From: Planctomycetaceae bacterium
GTDB lineage: Bacteria > Planctomycetota > Planctomycetia > Planctomycetales > Planctomycetaceae
Direction: 5' to 3'
NCBI GenBank assembly: GCA_021732845.1
Contig: JAKFUF010000093.1
Location: 1-36,845, forward strand
DNA length: 36,845 bases
In this document: positions 6,944 to 16,208 of the stretch, in pieces
Numbering within the stretch: position 1 is the first letter of the stretch
Layout of the letters: the number at the start of each line of letters is the position of its first letter
Notes under the pieces: generated by a model
What the model was told of the DNA's origin: nothing
The model's database searches: none
What the model saw: the letters and a program-made list of their open reading frames with translations, nothing else
Program-made: the position numbers and the translations under genes

Positions 6944-9766
6944 ATGAATCGGTTTTCGGTCTGTACGTTGATGGTCGTCGCCGTGGGGACGACATGGGGC
7001 TCCACCGCATTGGCGGTGGAGCCCGAGGCGGCGCGGAAGCACTGGGCCTTCCAGTCGTTGGACGCTGCCAAGGTCCCAGTCGTTCCGAATGCACCCACGC
7101 TGAGCGCTGTGGACCGGTTCATTGTCGCGGAGCTGGCGAAAAAGAGATTGTCGCTTTCGCCCGCAGCAGAACGACACACACTGATCCGGCGGGTGACCTT
7201 CGATCTGACAGGCCTGCCGCCCACACCCGACGAGATCTCTGCCTTCGTCAACGACAAGGATCCCGCGGCATTTGACCGGGTGCTGGACCGCCTGCTCGCC
7301 TCGCCGCGCTACGGCGAACGCTGGGGAAAGTTGTGGCTGGATGTCGTGGGCTACGCGGACTCGAACGGGTATTTCAATGCCGATTCGGACCGGCCCCTGG
7401 CCTACCGCTACCGGGACTATGTGATCCGCTCGTGGAACGACGACAAGCCCTTTGACCAGTTCCTCCGCGAGCAGCTCGCCGGGGACGAACTGGCGCGGCT
7501 GGAGTCCGGCGAAGTCACTCCACACACCGTGGACCTGCTGACAGCCACGCATTTTCTCCGCAATTCTCAGGATGGCACGAGCGAGAGCGACGGCAACGCC
7601 GACGAGGTGTTGCAGGACCGGTTCACGGCGCTGGAGGGCACGCTGCAGATCACGGTCAATGCGCTGCTGGGGCTCACCATCCAGTGCGCCCGCTGTCATG
7701 ACCACAAGTTCGAGCCCATCTCGCACAAGGAGTATTACGAACTGCAGTCGATTTTCTATCCTGCTTTTCCCACTTTTAATCCAGAAAAATGGGTCAAACC
7801 CAGAGACCGGACAGCCCATGTCGCCGTGCCGGCCGAGCAGCAGGCCTACGAGGCGGCCATGCAGGCGCATGAGGCCGAGGTTGAGGCCCTCAAGCACACC
7901 CTGTCTGAATGGGAGGAGAAGAACCGTCCCCATGGGACCGTGTTGTTTGCCGACCCGTTCGATGACAAACTGGCAGACCGCTGGAGCAACACCGCCCCTG
8001 GTGACGATGTCGAGGGTGGTTCTCCGGCAGTTCAGCTTGAGCCGGAAGTGGGAGACGCGGCGGTGGCCGCAGCCACGGTCCGTGACGGGCACCTTTCCAT
8101 TCTCGAGTCGGGTGCCGCGGGCGACCGGTGGCTCTCCACACGCCAGGTATTCGACTGGACGCCCGATGTGGTTGGAGCCAGCGTGCAGGTCACCTTTGAC
8201 CTGGTGGCCGACCGCATTGAAGGCAGCGACCCCGCCGCGCGGATCGGGTTCTTCCTCGCCCTGCACGATTTCAACGACAACTCGACCGACGCGGATGCGG
8301 GAAACATCCTGTTCGATGGCAATCCCGCCGGCGGGGCCGCGCTGCACATTGATTATCCGGGCACCGACGCCCGCGCGGCCGGCACGGTGGGAGAGGCGGG
8401 CTATCAGGCCGGCCGCAACTACGGCGTGCGGATCTCACGCACCAAGGAGGACAAGTTCCTGGTGCAGCATCTGGTCGGCGGACACCCGGAGGGACCCACC
8501 GTGATACTGGAGGCCAGCGATTTGCCGAACGGTGGCTTCGGCTTTGAATACTGCTGCAAGCGCAGCTTTGTGGTGGACAATGTTCTGGTCGAACAGTTTG
8601 CCGGCGAGCCCGCCGCCGAGTTGGCGAAGGTCGCCGAGAAGCGCAAGGAACTGGCCGCGGCCGTCGCAGCGAAGCAGGCGGCGAAACCCCAGCAGCCGGG
8701 GCTGATGGCCTGGACCACGGATCTGATGGACACGCCGAAGACGTGGCTGCTGGGACGTGGGAACTACAAAGACCATCTGGAACCGGTGGGGCCGGGGATC
8801 CTCTCGGCGGTGAACGATGCCCCGTTCGTGGTCGAGCCCGTGACCGGCGGCAAACCGGTGAGCGAACTTCCAGATGTCTCCACAGGCCGGCGGCTGGCGT
8901 TCGCCCGGTGGCTGACCGCCCCCGACACCCGGGCGTCGGCCCTCGTGGCCCGCGTGCTGGTGAACCGCATCTGGCAGCAGCATTTTGGCGTCGGCCTGGT
9001 CACCTCGTCCGACAACTTCGGACTGTCGGGCAGCCGCCCGGTCCATCCAGAATTGCTGAACCACCTGGCCAGGGAATTGGTGACCAACGGCTGGAAACTC
9101 AAATCACTGCACCGCACCATCCTGCAGTCGGCGGCATATCAGCAGCAGAGCCTCCCACGGACCGAGGCCAGAAAAGTCGACCCCGACAATCGCCTCTGGT
9201 GGCGATATCCCCCACGGCGGTTGGAAGCCGAGGCCTTGCGCGACGCGATGCTGTTCGTTTCCGGGGAACTCCAGGAATCGAACGGTGGTCCCTACACGCC
9301 CACCACACGGCAGGCCGATGGAGAAGTGATCGTCGATGAACCGGCAGGAGACGCCGCAAAGAGCGTGCTCCGGCGGTCTGTCTACCTGCAGCAGCGTCGG
9401 TCACAGGTGAACAGCCTGCTGGAACTGTTCGATGCCCCAACCATCGTGACCAACTGCGCCGTCCGCCCGAGTTCGACCGTCCCCCTGCAATCGTTGGCCC
9501 TGCTCAATTCAAATTTCGTGAGGAGCCGGGCAACGGCGCTGGCAAAAAAAATCGTGTCTCCGGACCGAACACGGGAGGAACAAGTCCTCGCCGCCTTCCA
9601 ACTCACTGTGGGTCGCAACCCCCTGCCGGCTGAACAGACCGCCACGGTTCAATTCCTAACGAGTCAAGCCTCTGAATACCCGGACACACCTGATCGAACC
9701 CTGTTGGTGTGGACCGATGCCTGCCAGATGCTGCTGGCCTCCAATGCGTTCTTATATGTGGACTGA
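6944..9766 (+). CDS. Secreted DUF1549/DUF1553 (PSD1-type) protein
   Basis: A 940-residue planctomycete-type secreted protein. It begins with a signal peptide ending near ALAVEP (about residues 1-25), then a DUF1549 region (LTGLPPTPDEI, ASPRYGERWGKLWLDVVGYADSNGY) that includes CARCHDHKFEPI at about 248-259. A beta-rich segment (about 330-552, starting DPFDDKLADRW) is inserted. DUF1553 follows from about 655 (RRLAFARWLTA, VARVLVNRIWQQHFGVGLV, PPRRLEAEALRDA, LFDAPTIVTNCAVRPSSTVPLQSLALLNS). The N-terminal PSCyt1 cytochrome domain found on many homologues is absent. The CxxCH site could bind haem or a metal but is a family constant, so haem is not proven. The biochemical role is unknown; relatives are often next to sulfatases and DUF1501 proteins. 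The start at 6944 has GAGGGAG upstream and begins the signal peptide. Confidence 0.9.
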   Translation: MNRFSVCTLMVVAVGTTWGSTALAVEPEAARKHWAFQSLDAAKVPVVPNAPTLSAVDRFIVAELAKKRLSLSPAAERHTLIRRVTFDLTGLPPTPDEISAFVNDKDPAAFDRVLDRLLASPRYGERWGKLWLDVVGYADSNGYFNADSDRPLAYRYRDYVIRSWNDDKPFDQFLREQLAGDELARLESGEVTPHTVDLLTATHFLRNSQDGTSESDGNADEVLQDRFTALEGTLQITVNALLGLTIQCARCHDHKFEPISHKEYYELQSIFYPAFPTFNPEKWVKPRDRTAHVAVPAEQQAYEAAMQAHEAEVEALKHTLSEWEEKNRPHGTVLFADPFDDKLADRWSNTAPGDDVEGGSPAVQLEPEVGDAAVAAATVRDGHLSILESGAAGDRWLSTRQVFDWTPDVVGASVQVTFDLVADRIEGSDPAARIGFFLALHDFNDNSTDADAGNILFDGNPAGGAALHIDYPGTDARAAGTVGEAGYQAGRNYGVRISRTKEDKFLVQHLVGGHPEGPTVILEASDLPNGGFGFEYCCKRSFVVDNVLVEQFAGEPAAELAKVAEKRKELAAAVAAKQAAKPQQPGLMAWTTDLMDTPKTWLLGRGNYKDHLEPVGPGILSAVNDAPFVVEPVTGGKPVSELPDVSTGRRLAFARWLTAPDTRASALVARVLVNRIWQQHFGVGLVTSSDNFGLSGSRPVHPELLNHLARELVTNGWKLKSLHRTILQSAAYQQQSLPRTEARKVDPDNRLWWRYPPRRLEAEALRDAMLFVSGELQESNGGPYTPTTRQADGEVIVDEPAGDAAKSVLRRSVYLQQRRSQVNSLLELFDAPTIVTNCAVRPSSTVPLQSLALLNSNFVRSRATALAKKIVSPDRTREEQVLAAFQLTVGRNPLPAEQTATVQFLTSQASEYPDTPDRTLLVWTDACQMLLASNAFLYVD

Positions 9767-9788
9767 TCCGCGGAGCACATCAGCGGCA

Positions 9789-9945
9789 GGGCGCAAGCCC
9801 AGCCTTTTGAAGGTGTGAAAACAACGGGAAACTCCGGGCTTTCTGAAGAGTCCGGCCACCTGGATCCAGCGTCGAAAGACGCTAAAGTCCCGAATTCTCG
9901 GTGTTTTTCACGACAATGCACCTTCAAAAGGTTGGGCGCAAGCCC
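9789..9945. repeat. Palindromic MITE-like element
   Basis: The end segments GGGCGCAAGCCC-AGCCTTTTGAAGGTG (9789-9815) and its near-inverse at 9919-9945 form 27-base arms with few mismatches. Pairing continues inward (GTGAAAAC against GTTTTTCAC). No ORF lies inside. The size of about 157 bp with terminal inverted repeats resembles a miniature non-coding element, but target duplications are not evident. Confidence 0.55.
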
Positions 9946-9989
9946 TCCGTTGATGCACATACCCGAGGTAGAAGTTCGATTTCCAATTG

Positions 9990-10140
9990 CCGATCGACGT
10001 GGCGGGAGGGCTCTGGTCCTCCAGAGCCGCGATCAACGGACGACCCGGCTTTTGGCACAAATTGCGAGCCGTCCCGTGACATGCGGGAGGGGCACATGAA
10101 GTGCAAGAAATCAATAACCGGACGGCTTGCGCCTTGCCGC
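9990..10140. repeat. Dispersed repeats (GTGGCGGGAGGGCTCTGGT family and GCGCAAGCCGTCCGG family)
   Basis: The block ATCGACGTGGCGGGAGGG followed by CTCTGGTCCTCCAGAGCCGCG (about 9992-10031) closely matches copies ending near 36288 and 36600. At about 10118-10136 the sequence ACCGGACGGCTTGCGCC is the inverse of the GGCGCAAGCCGTCCGGT units at 36218 and 36530. With the palindrome before it, this fills the space between the DUF1549 gene and the desaturase terminator; no gene is supported here. Confidence 0.65.
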
Positions 10141-10162
10141 TAAAGTGATCCTGTCAAACAAA

Positions 10163-10193
10163 AAGCGGGCTTCGCCAAAGGTGAAGCCCGCTT
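10163..10193 (-). terminator. Intrinsic terminator of the desaturase gene
   Basis: AAGCGGGCTTC and GAAGCCCGCTT form an 11-bp perfect stem with a 9-base loop, 30 bases past the desaturase stop. Read on the minus strand the stem is followed by TTTTTGTTT, a proper T-tract, so it terminates leftward transcription. Confidence 0.85.
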
Positions 10194-10223
10194 GAGGAAG
10201 CGACCGTTGCAGAAGCCGTTCGG

Positions 10224-11237
10224 TTACTTGTTTGGCAGCTTGTCCTGAACGTTGCGCGCCAGGCCCAATACCCGCAGCAGGCGGATGACGTTGTAGGTCA
10301 CGTCGAATTCCCACCAGCGATGGCCATGCACCGCCATCCGCTGGTGAGCGTGGTGGTTGTTGTGCCAGCCTTCACCGTAGCTGATGAGGGCGACCCACCA
10401 CAGGTTGCGGGATTCGTCGGTGGTGGTGTAGTTGCGGTAGCCCCAGATGTGCGTGGCGGAATTCACAAACCAAGTGGTGTGGTACGAGGCGACCATGCGG
10501 GCACACACGCCCCACAGCAGCACCGACAGGCCCTGGTGGAAGAAGTATTCACCCACCGCGTAGAACACGACACCGGAAGCAATCAGGTAGGGGAAGAACG
10601 CTTTGTCGAAGAAGCGGTGGACCGGATCTTTGTACAGGTCGGGTGCCCAGCGGCGGTACAGGGCATCCTGGTCGCTGGCGGTGTGCCGGGGGTAGAACCA
10701 GAGCATGTGCGACCACCAGAACCCATCCAGGGGGCTGTGCGGGTCGTCTTCTTTGTCGGAATGCACATGGTGCATGCGGTGCGTGGCGACCCACATCAGC
10801 GGGCTGCCTTCGGCGGAGAGCATCCCGCACAACGAGCAGAAGTACCCCACCCACTTCGGAACGATCATGCTGCCGTGCGTCAGCAGGCGGTGGTAGCCGA
10901 GTGTCACACCCAGGCAACAGGTGACGAAATGGAAGATGAAGAAGCTGGCGAGACCCACCCAACTGAAGTGCCAGAGGGCAGCCACGGCCCCGACGTGCAT
11001 GGCGCCCATCCAGAAAAAGATGCCCCAGGCGATGCCGTCGGGAAATCGATCGCGAAAGCGCGTCTGGTGCCGGACCGGTGCGGGTGTCACCACGGCGGAC
11101 TCTGCTGCAGCCTCAGTCGCCGCGGAGGCCTGAGCCGCCGCCCGCGCCTTGCGGCGGGCAATTTCAACCACTGTTTCGGTGGTTTCGGGAGCGTCAATCG
11201 CCGGGGCTTCCACGGCGTTGAGAGATTCGTGTGACAC
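10224..11237 (-). CDS. Membrane acyl-CoA/acyl-lipid desaturase (delta-9 type)
   Basis: A 337-residue integral-membrane fatty-acid desaturase. It has the three histidine boxes that hold the di-iron centre: HRLLTH (116-121), HRMHH (153-157) and HNNHH (292-296), plus His263 in NSATHIWG. Several hydrophobic helices lie between the boxes. This arrangement is that of the stearoyl-CoA desaturase/DesC group, which introduces a cis double bond in a saturated acyl chain and helps tune membrane fluidity. A hydrophilic Ala/Glu-rich N-terminal extension of about 65 residues precedes the first helix and is unusual. The start is GTG at 11235-11237 with GAGG upstream (11247-11250). The gene stands alone, with its own terminator, and no reductase or ferredoxin is adjacent. 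Confidence 0.93.
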   Translation of the reverse strand: MSHESLNAVEAPAIDAPETTETVVEIARRKARAAAQASAATEAAAESAVVTPAPVRHQTRFRDRFPDGIAWGIFFWMGAMHVGAVAALWHFSWVGLASFFIFHFVTCCLGVTLGYHRLLTHGSMIVPKWVGYFCSLCGMLSAEGSPLMWVATHRMHHVHSDKEDDPHSPLDGFWWSHMLWFYPRHTASDQDALYRRWAPDLYKDPVHRFFDKAFFPYLIASGVVFYAVGEYFFHQGLSVLLWGVCARMVASYHTTWFVNSATHIWGYRNYTTTDESRNLWWVALISYGEGWHNNHHAHQRMAVHGHRWWEFDVTYNVIRLLRVLGLARNVQDKLPNK

Positions 11238-11565
11238 GGCCTAGTCCTCTATATCCTGACTGGTTGAATTGCTTGGTTCGACATCAGGATTTTATGTACA
11301 AATCGACTTGGCCATGTCACGGTTGTGTAAAACTTCAGTCACAGTTTTTTCGCGATCCAAAAATTTCCCGCTGGCCACCTCGGCGGCAACCTGTTTCAAT
11401 TCGCAACACAAGACGCAAAAGACAACGCAAAAACGACTTGCGTAAAACCGCTGCCAGCCTGCAATACGAAGATTTGGCGAGGAATTCACTTGCCAAAAAC
11501 AGCCGCTTCTGCTCGCAGCCACCGCCCACCTCCACAATCGAAAATCATAAATCCAAAATCGAAAA
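11238..11565. other. Gene-free spacer between desaturase and glycosyltransferase
   Basis: I see no supported gene here. The sequence is AT-richer than its surroundings and must hold the desaturase promoter, though I cannot point to clear -35/-10 boxes. At 11533-11571 it carries the CGAAAATC-type repeat next to the 3' end of the glycosyltransferase gene. Confidence 0.5.
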
Positions 11566-13338
11566 TCACCCTCCCCCCATCGCATTCCTCCACCGCCGCA
11601 CATCCGCCTCGGTCAAATGGTAGACCTCGATCGAAGCTCCCGCGTGTTCGATCGGTTTGAAGAACTTGAAGTACCCAAAATCTCCAAACCGGTCCCGTGG
11701 CACGGAGACGTTCACCCCCTGATAGGTGCCATCCGGCAGACGCACGTTGTACGGGCGGTTCTCTAGCAAATTGATGCTCACCGCGTACCATCCGGGCTGG
11801 GGAAAACGGCGTGGTGGAAGACGGTAATGGATGCCATAGGCCGTGGGCGATGGCGTGCCAAAGTAGGCCAGCCCCACGGCCTGGACCTGATGCCGCTTGA
11901 GCACTTCCCGCAGGGCAGACAGACCCTGACCCCAATCCAGATTGGAATCCAGCAGGTGTGCGCGGCCACCGGCGGGGCCGCCAGCCGCCTCGTTGAAGTA
12001 GGCCAGTTGCTCTGGATGACAGCGGATGTGCAGGGGGAGCAGCAAAAGCGGGACGCCAAGAAGCACGAACCGAAGCTTGTATCTGTGCCACGAGAGCCAC
12101 CGGGCCGACTGTCCGGCGACGAGGATCAAACCGGGAATTACGGGCAGCACGTAGCGCAGACCGAGTTGCATTTCGGACAGGCTCGAGATGACAAACACCG
12201 TCAAGCCGGGGGTCAGCACAAACAACAGCTTTCCCCACAGCCGGGGTTCACGTCCCGGCCAAACCACGAACAAGACACCAAGCGCGAACAACGCCTGCAC
12301 CGCATGCGGGGCCTTGTACCACAGTGCCAGGATGAAATATTCGCGAAACCCATGCTCTTGCCATTGCCCATCGAGGTACACCGGATGCAGCGATTCCATG
12401 ATCGATTTCTGCCGGTCCAAGCCCTCCAGGTACGCCCGCGGCAACAGGACCGGCATGGCCCGCAGCCACGGGGGGGCGGTGTTCAACCGCTGCAATGAAC
12501 GGCTCCCGAATTGGTAGGTCGACAGCGGTGCGCCGGTCCCTTGAAACAGGTAGCAGGCGTTCCAGGCGGCAAGGGTGGTTGCCACAATCAGCGTCCACTG
12601 CAGCAGCAGGCGTCTCGTGGGGACGAGCATGAACCCCCACACCCGCCAGGCACAGAACCAGGCCGGCACGGACAAAGGCAGCAGAACAACGGCGGTAAAC
12701 TTCGTACCCTGAGCCACGCCCATCAGCAGGCCCAGACACAGCGCCCGCCGCCAGGTCGGATGCTGGGCGAATTTCCAGACGGCATACCAGGTGGCTGTGA
12801 AGGCGAGGACCAACCCCAGGTCGGGAGTCACCAGGGCCGCATTGCCCAGAATGGTGGGCGACACCGTCCAGATTGCCAGAGTGGCCAGCGCGGCCGCCGT
12901 GCCGAACCACTCCCGAGCCCACACGGCCAGCAGCAGTCCCGTGGCGAGCGACAGCAGGATGTTCATCCCGCGACTGAGCAGGAACCAGCGTTCGAAACTG
13001 TCGGGATTGGCCCGCACAAACTCATCGCCGTAGCGCGTGTCGTCCGTGGTAACCTCACGCGGCCCGCTGTTGGCCGTGACCAACAGCGGCAGCGCCGCCC
13101 ACATGCGGGTCAGCGGAGGGTTTTTGATGTCAAAATCGAACCGCCCGGTCTGGAGGTTCAAAAGACCAATCGGCAAATGCCAGTATTCGTCGTGCGTGAC
13201 GCTGATCCGCCGCGCGGCATCGAAGGCCAGCCCCGCATGCAACAGCAGCAGAGCCGCGGCCGCCACCCGAAACCATCGTTCGGCCCGTTGCTTGGCAGGG
13301 TCGACGGGCGACTGATGCGTATGCGTCGGTGCCGTCAT
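11566..13338 (-). CDS. GT39/PMT-like membrane glycosyltransferase (GT-C fold)
   Basis: A 590-residue polytopic membrane protein with a TM helix near residues 24-42, then the acidic loop motif VTHDEYWHLP (about 47-56), where GT-C enzymes carry catalytic acids, then about ten more TM segments and a C-terminal soluble part. Motifs such as HPEQLAYFNE and DSNLDWGQGL are common in bacterial GT39-like proteins. These enzymes move a sugar from a polyprenyl-phosphate donor onto lipid or protein on the outer face of the membrane; donor and acceptor are unknown here. The start ATG (13336-13338) lies 7 bases after the rph stop, so the two are probably co-transcribed and translationally coupled. Not seen: any neighbouring polyprenyl-phosphate glycosyltransferase. 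Confidence 0.85.
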   Translation of the reverse strand: MTAPTHTHQSPVDPAKQRAERWFRVAAAALLLLHAGLAFDAARRISVTHDEYWHLPIGLLNLQTGRFDFDIKNPPLTRMWAALPLLVTANSGPREVTTDDTRYGDEFVRANPDSFERWFLLSRGMNILLSLATGLLLAVWAREWFGTAAALATLAIWTVSPTILGNAALVTPDLGLVLAFTATWYAVWKFAQHPTWRRALCLGLLMGVAQGTKFTAVVLLPLSVPAWFCAWRVWGFMLVPTRRLLLQWTLIVATTLAAWNACYLFQGTGAPLSTYQFGSRSLQRLNTAPPWLRAMPVLLPRAYLEGLDRQKSIMESLHPVYLDGQWQEHGFREYFILALWYKAPHAVQALFALGVLFVVWPGREPRLWGKLLFVLTPGLTVFVISSLSEMQLGLRYVLPVIPGLILVAGQSARWLSWHRYKLRFVLLGVPLLLLPLHIRCHPEQLAYFNEAAGGPAGGRAHLLDSNLDWGQGLSALREVLKRHQVQAVGLAYFGTPSPTAYGIHYRLPPRRFPQPGWYAVSINLLENRPYNVRLPDGTYQGVNVSVPRDRFGDFGYFKFFKPIEHAGASIEVYHLTEADVRRWRNAMGGG

Positions 13339-13345
13339 GTCCCGC

Positions 13346-14080
13346 TCAGCCTTGCTTCGCCGGAGAACTGTTCAGTGCCGCCTGCTGCAGGGCCAGCAGC
13401 CGTTCAATCCCACTGCGGGCCAGGGCCAGTTGGGCGTCGAGCTGCGCCTGCGTGAACGTGCGACCTTCGGCGGTTCCCTGGACTTCAACATACTCGCCTT
13501 TGCCGGTCAGCACCACGTTGGTGTCAACCTCGGCGCGGTGATCCTCGGAATAGTCGAGATCCAGCAGCACCTCGCCGCCGACAATCCCCACGCTGATGGC
13601 AGCCACGCTGGTCGTCAGGATGGGATTGGGGCCGACGGGAAGAGTACTTACAGCATCCGCCAGGGCGATCCAGCCACCGGTGATGCTCAACGTCCGCGTG
13701 CCGCCGTCGGCTTGCAGGACATCACAGTCGACGGTGATCGTCCGCCGTCCCAGCGCGGCAAAGTCCACGACCGTCCGCAGGCTGCGGCCAATCAACCGTT
13801 GGATTTCCGTGGTCCTCCCGTCCACCTTGCCCGCCCGTTCGCGTGGCTTGCGCGGGCTGGTGCTGCCGGGCAGCATGTTGTATTCGGCGGTGAGCCACCC
13901 GGTCTGCTTGTCGCCGAACCAGGGCGGCACCGTCTCTTCGACGGAGGCGGTGCAAAGCACCACCGTCCCCCCGGCCTGAATGAGCACGCTGCCCGCGGCG
14001 TTCCGCGTGAACTGCCGTTGAATGGTGATGGGCCGCAAATCAGCCGGACTGCGGCCATCGCGGCGAACGAATGCTGTCAT
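13346..14080 (-). CDS. rph: Ribonuclease PH
   Basis: A 244-residue phosphorolytic 3'-5' exoribonuclease that trims tRNA 3' ends, using phosphate and releasing nucleoside diphosphates. Family signatures are [13 protein letters not shown] at the N-terminus, [14 protein letters not shown] (61-74), [16 protein letters not shown] (87-102) and [13 protein letters not shown] (118-130). The length is that of typical RNase PH. The start was set at ATG 14078-14080 because homologues begin a few residues before the DGR motif; the frame stays open to 14128 but the extra 16 residues do not look conserved. The gene is first of a likely operon with the GT39 gene, which is not a usual partner of rph. Confidence 0.96.
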   Translation of the reverse strand: MTAFVRRDGRSPADLRPITIQRQFTRNAAGSVLIQAGGTVVLCTASVEETVPPWFGDKQTGWLTAEYNMLPGSTSPRKPRERAGKVDGRTTEIQRLIGRSLRTVVDFAALGRRTITVDCDVLQADGGTRTLSITGGWIALADAVSTLPVGPNPILTTSVAAISVGIVGGEVLLDLDYSEDHRAEVDTNVVLTGKGEYVEVQGTAEGRTFTQAQLDAQLALARSGIERLLALQQAALNSSPAKQG

Positions 14081-14341
14081 CTCGAAAATCGCTGGGGATG
14101 AAGGTGGACCGTTGCGGCATGAGATCAAAAAGGGATTGCACCGTCATGTCAGCACAATGTCAGCATACGGGCAGTCTTCTCAGTGTCACACAACCATCCA
14201 TATACATACTGACGACGGCGACGGGATGATAGGCTCGCCAGCCTCCGGCCTCCGGCTTCCGGCGTCTACCGACGTAAAGTCGTCTTTTTCTCCACAACAG
14301 AGTACTGTCGCTGTTTTGGCGTTCCGTCGGAGGCAAGTGCG

Positions 14342-16177
14342 ATGCGGTCGAATTCATTGACTTTCCTTTCCGTTGCTGTACTCGTCGCGTTCCTTTCAGC
14401 CGGCACCGCCCGCAGTGAGGACGCTCCCAAACCTGCGGCTCCAGCGAACTACTTCCCGGACGATTCACGCCACCTCGCCCGAGTGTCCGAAGCCCGCATT
14501 CTGTCGGACTTTTCCCGAGCGCAGCCGGCCAGCGGCCTGACCACGGGCCGGCGCGAGAAGGGAAAATGGAAGGTGATCTCGTACGCGACCGACACCCTGG
14601 AGGGCCACGCCCTCTCGACCTTCAGCAACACCCATTCGCCGACCGTCAGTCTCCCGTTGGAGGCAGTCGGGTGGCATGCCGTGTATGTTGGTCTCTGCAC
14701 GGTTTCCGCCGGGTTGGACAAGGCCGACCAGAATGCCGTGCGGGTCAAGCTGAGCGGCGAGACCGTGTTCAAGCGGATGTCAAACGGCCTGCCACTGCTC
14801 AAGCCACGCCGCGACCAGATTCAAGAACTGTTCCTCACCAGGGCCGATCTGACCGGGCAGTCCCTCGACGTTGCCGCCGTGCCCTTCACCTCGGCCAATG
14901 TCTGCTATGTCAAAATTGTTCCCCTCACCGACGCCGAGGTGGCCGACTGGCAGAAGCCACGGGATGAATCCACCCGCACGGAAATCGCCACGTTCGACGG
15001 ACATAGCTGGATCTGGCCCTACCAGCCCCGGACCAAGGAACATCTCCTCGAAACGTTCCGTGGGTTGGAACGCTCCGACATTCGCAAGTGGTGGTTTCAG
15101 ATCCTCGGGGCCGACCTGACCTGCTTTCCATCCAAGGTCGGCAACATCGCGGGCGCCGGAACGCAGGATTTCAATACCTGGCAGCACGAGGAGTTCACCC
15201 GCTCGGTGGAGGCGATGGCCGCCGCTGGCATCCACCCATTGCGCGTGGCTCGCGAAGAAGCCACGCGGCAGGGGGCGGAGTTTCACGTGATGATCCGCCC
15301 CGCCGGCTGGAAGGGTTCGCTGCCGTGGGAGGAAGTGTTCAACAGCCGCTTCTTCGAGGCCCACCCCGAATGGCGCTGCGTGGACCGCGACGGCACGCCG
15401 GCCCTGTTCATGAGCTACGCGTATCCCGAAGTCCGCCGCCATGTCCTCGACATGCTGCGCGAGACGCTGGAACTGCAGCCCGATGGCGTGGGTTTCCTGT
15501 TCCACCGTGGGATGCCCATGATCCTGTGGGAAGAGCCGTTCCTCCGCGAGTTTCAGGAACGCTACTCAACCAATGCCCGCGAAGTGGCCGAGGATGACCC
15601 GCGCATTCTTGAGCTTCGCGCCGAACTGATGACCCGCTTCATGAAGGAGGTTCGGGCGTTGCTCGACGAAGTCGCGGTGCGGCAAAAGCGGACGCAGAAG
15701 TTCAAGATTTCGCTGGCCACGTTCAGCAAGGAGATCGACAACCGCAAGTTCGGCCTGGATGTCGGGCGGTGGGCGAAGGCGGGGCTGGTGGACGAACTGG
15801 GGATCGCCTTCTTCGCGCATCACACCTCATTCACGCAGCCAGACATGGCCTACTACCGCCGCGTGACCGCCGGCACCAAGGTCAGCCTCTACCCCTTCGT
15901 CATCGCGTGGCTCACCGGCAAGCCCCAGGAATTATGTGCCAAGGTCAAAGGGTTCTATGACGGCGGTGCCAACGGGATTGCCGTCTGGGACCCTGCAATC
16001 GAAGGCCACTACCGCGACGGCTCGCCGGGCAACGTGTTCGACATCGCCTCCCGCCTGGGCCACCGGGACCTGATTGCCGGGTGGGCCAAAAATGGCCCAC
16101 CCGAGCCACACGCCATCCCGCTCAAGCGCTGGGCCGACAACCACTATAGCCGATGGTTCCCGAATACGGGTTTTTGA
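14342..16177 (+). CDS. Secreted glycosyl-hydrolase-like protein (GHL10-like TIM barrel)
   Basis: A 611-residue exported protein. Residues 1-25 form a signal peptide (hydrophobic core, then GTARSED). The part up to about 210 is beta-rich, and from about 225 the sequence looks like a TIM barrel with segments such as GAEFHVMIRPAGWKG, EAHPEWRCVDRDGTP, YAYPEVRRHVLDMLRE, DGVGFLFHRG and GANGIAVWDPA. The EAHPEW and PEVRRHVLDML elements are typical of the glycosyl-hydrolase-like 10 group, whose substrates are mostly unknown polysaccharides. Catalytic acids cannot be assigned with confidence. The start at 14342 has GGAGG about 8 bases upstream. It is divergent from rph and converges on the M20 peptidase 31 bases away. 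Confidence 0.75.
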   Translation: MRSNSLTFLSVAVLVAFLSAGTARSEDAPKPAAPANYFPDDSRHLARVSEARILSDFSRAQPASGLTTGRREKGKWKVISYATDTLEGHALSTFSNTHSPTVSLPLEAVGWHAVYVGLCTVSAGLDKADQNAVRVKLSGETVFKRMSNGLPLLKPRRDQIQELFLTRADLTGQSLDVAAVPFTSANVCYVKIVPLTDAEVADWQKPRDESTRTEIATFDGHSWIWPYQPRTKEHLLETFRGLERSDIRKWWFQILGADLTCFPSKVGNIAGAGTQDFNTWQHEEFTRSVEAMAAAGIHPLRVAREEATRQGAEFHVMIRPAGWKGSLPWEEVFNSRFFEAHPEWRCVDRDGTPALFMSYAYPEVRRHVLDMLRETLELQPDGVGFLFHRGMPMILWEEPFLREFQERYSTNAREVAEDDPRILELRAELMTRFMKEVRALLDEVAVRQKRTQKFKISLATFSKEIDNRKFGLDVGRWAKAGLVDELGIAFFAHHTSFTQPDMAYYRRVTAGTKVSLYPFVIAWLTGKPQELCAKVKGFYDGGANGIAVWDPAIEGHYRDGSPGNVFDIASRLGHRDLIAGWAKNGPPEPHAIPLKRWADNHYSRWFPNTGF

Positions 16178-16208
16178 TCCGGATGCTGATGCTCGCGGCG
16201 TGAACGAC

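Noticed and set aside
7685-7699. CxxCH in the DUF1549 protein as evidence for a c-type cytochrome
   Set aside because: The motif is constant in DUF1549 and no PSCyt1 domain is present; haem attachment is not shown.
6659-8347. 562-residue minus-strand ORF over the DUF1549 gene
   Set aside because: A shadow of the coding strand; no recognisable features.
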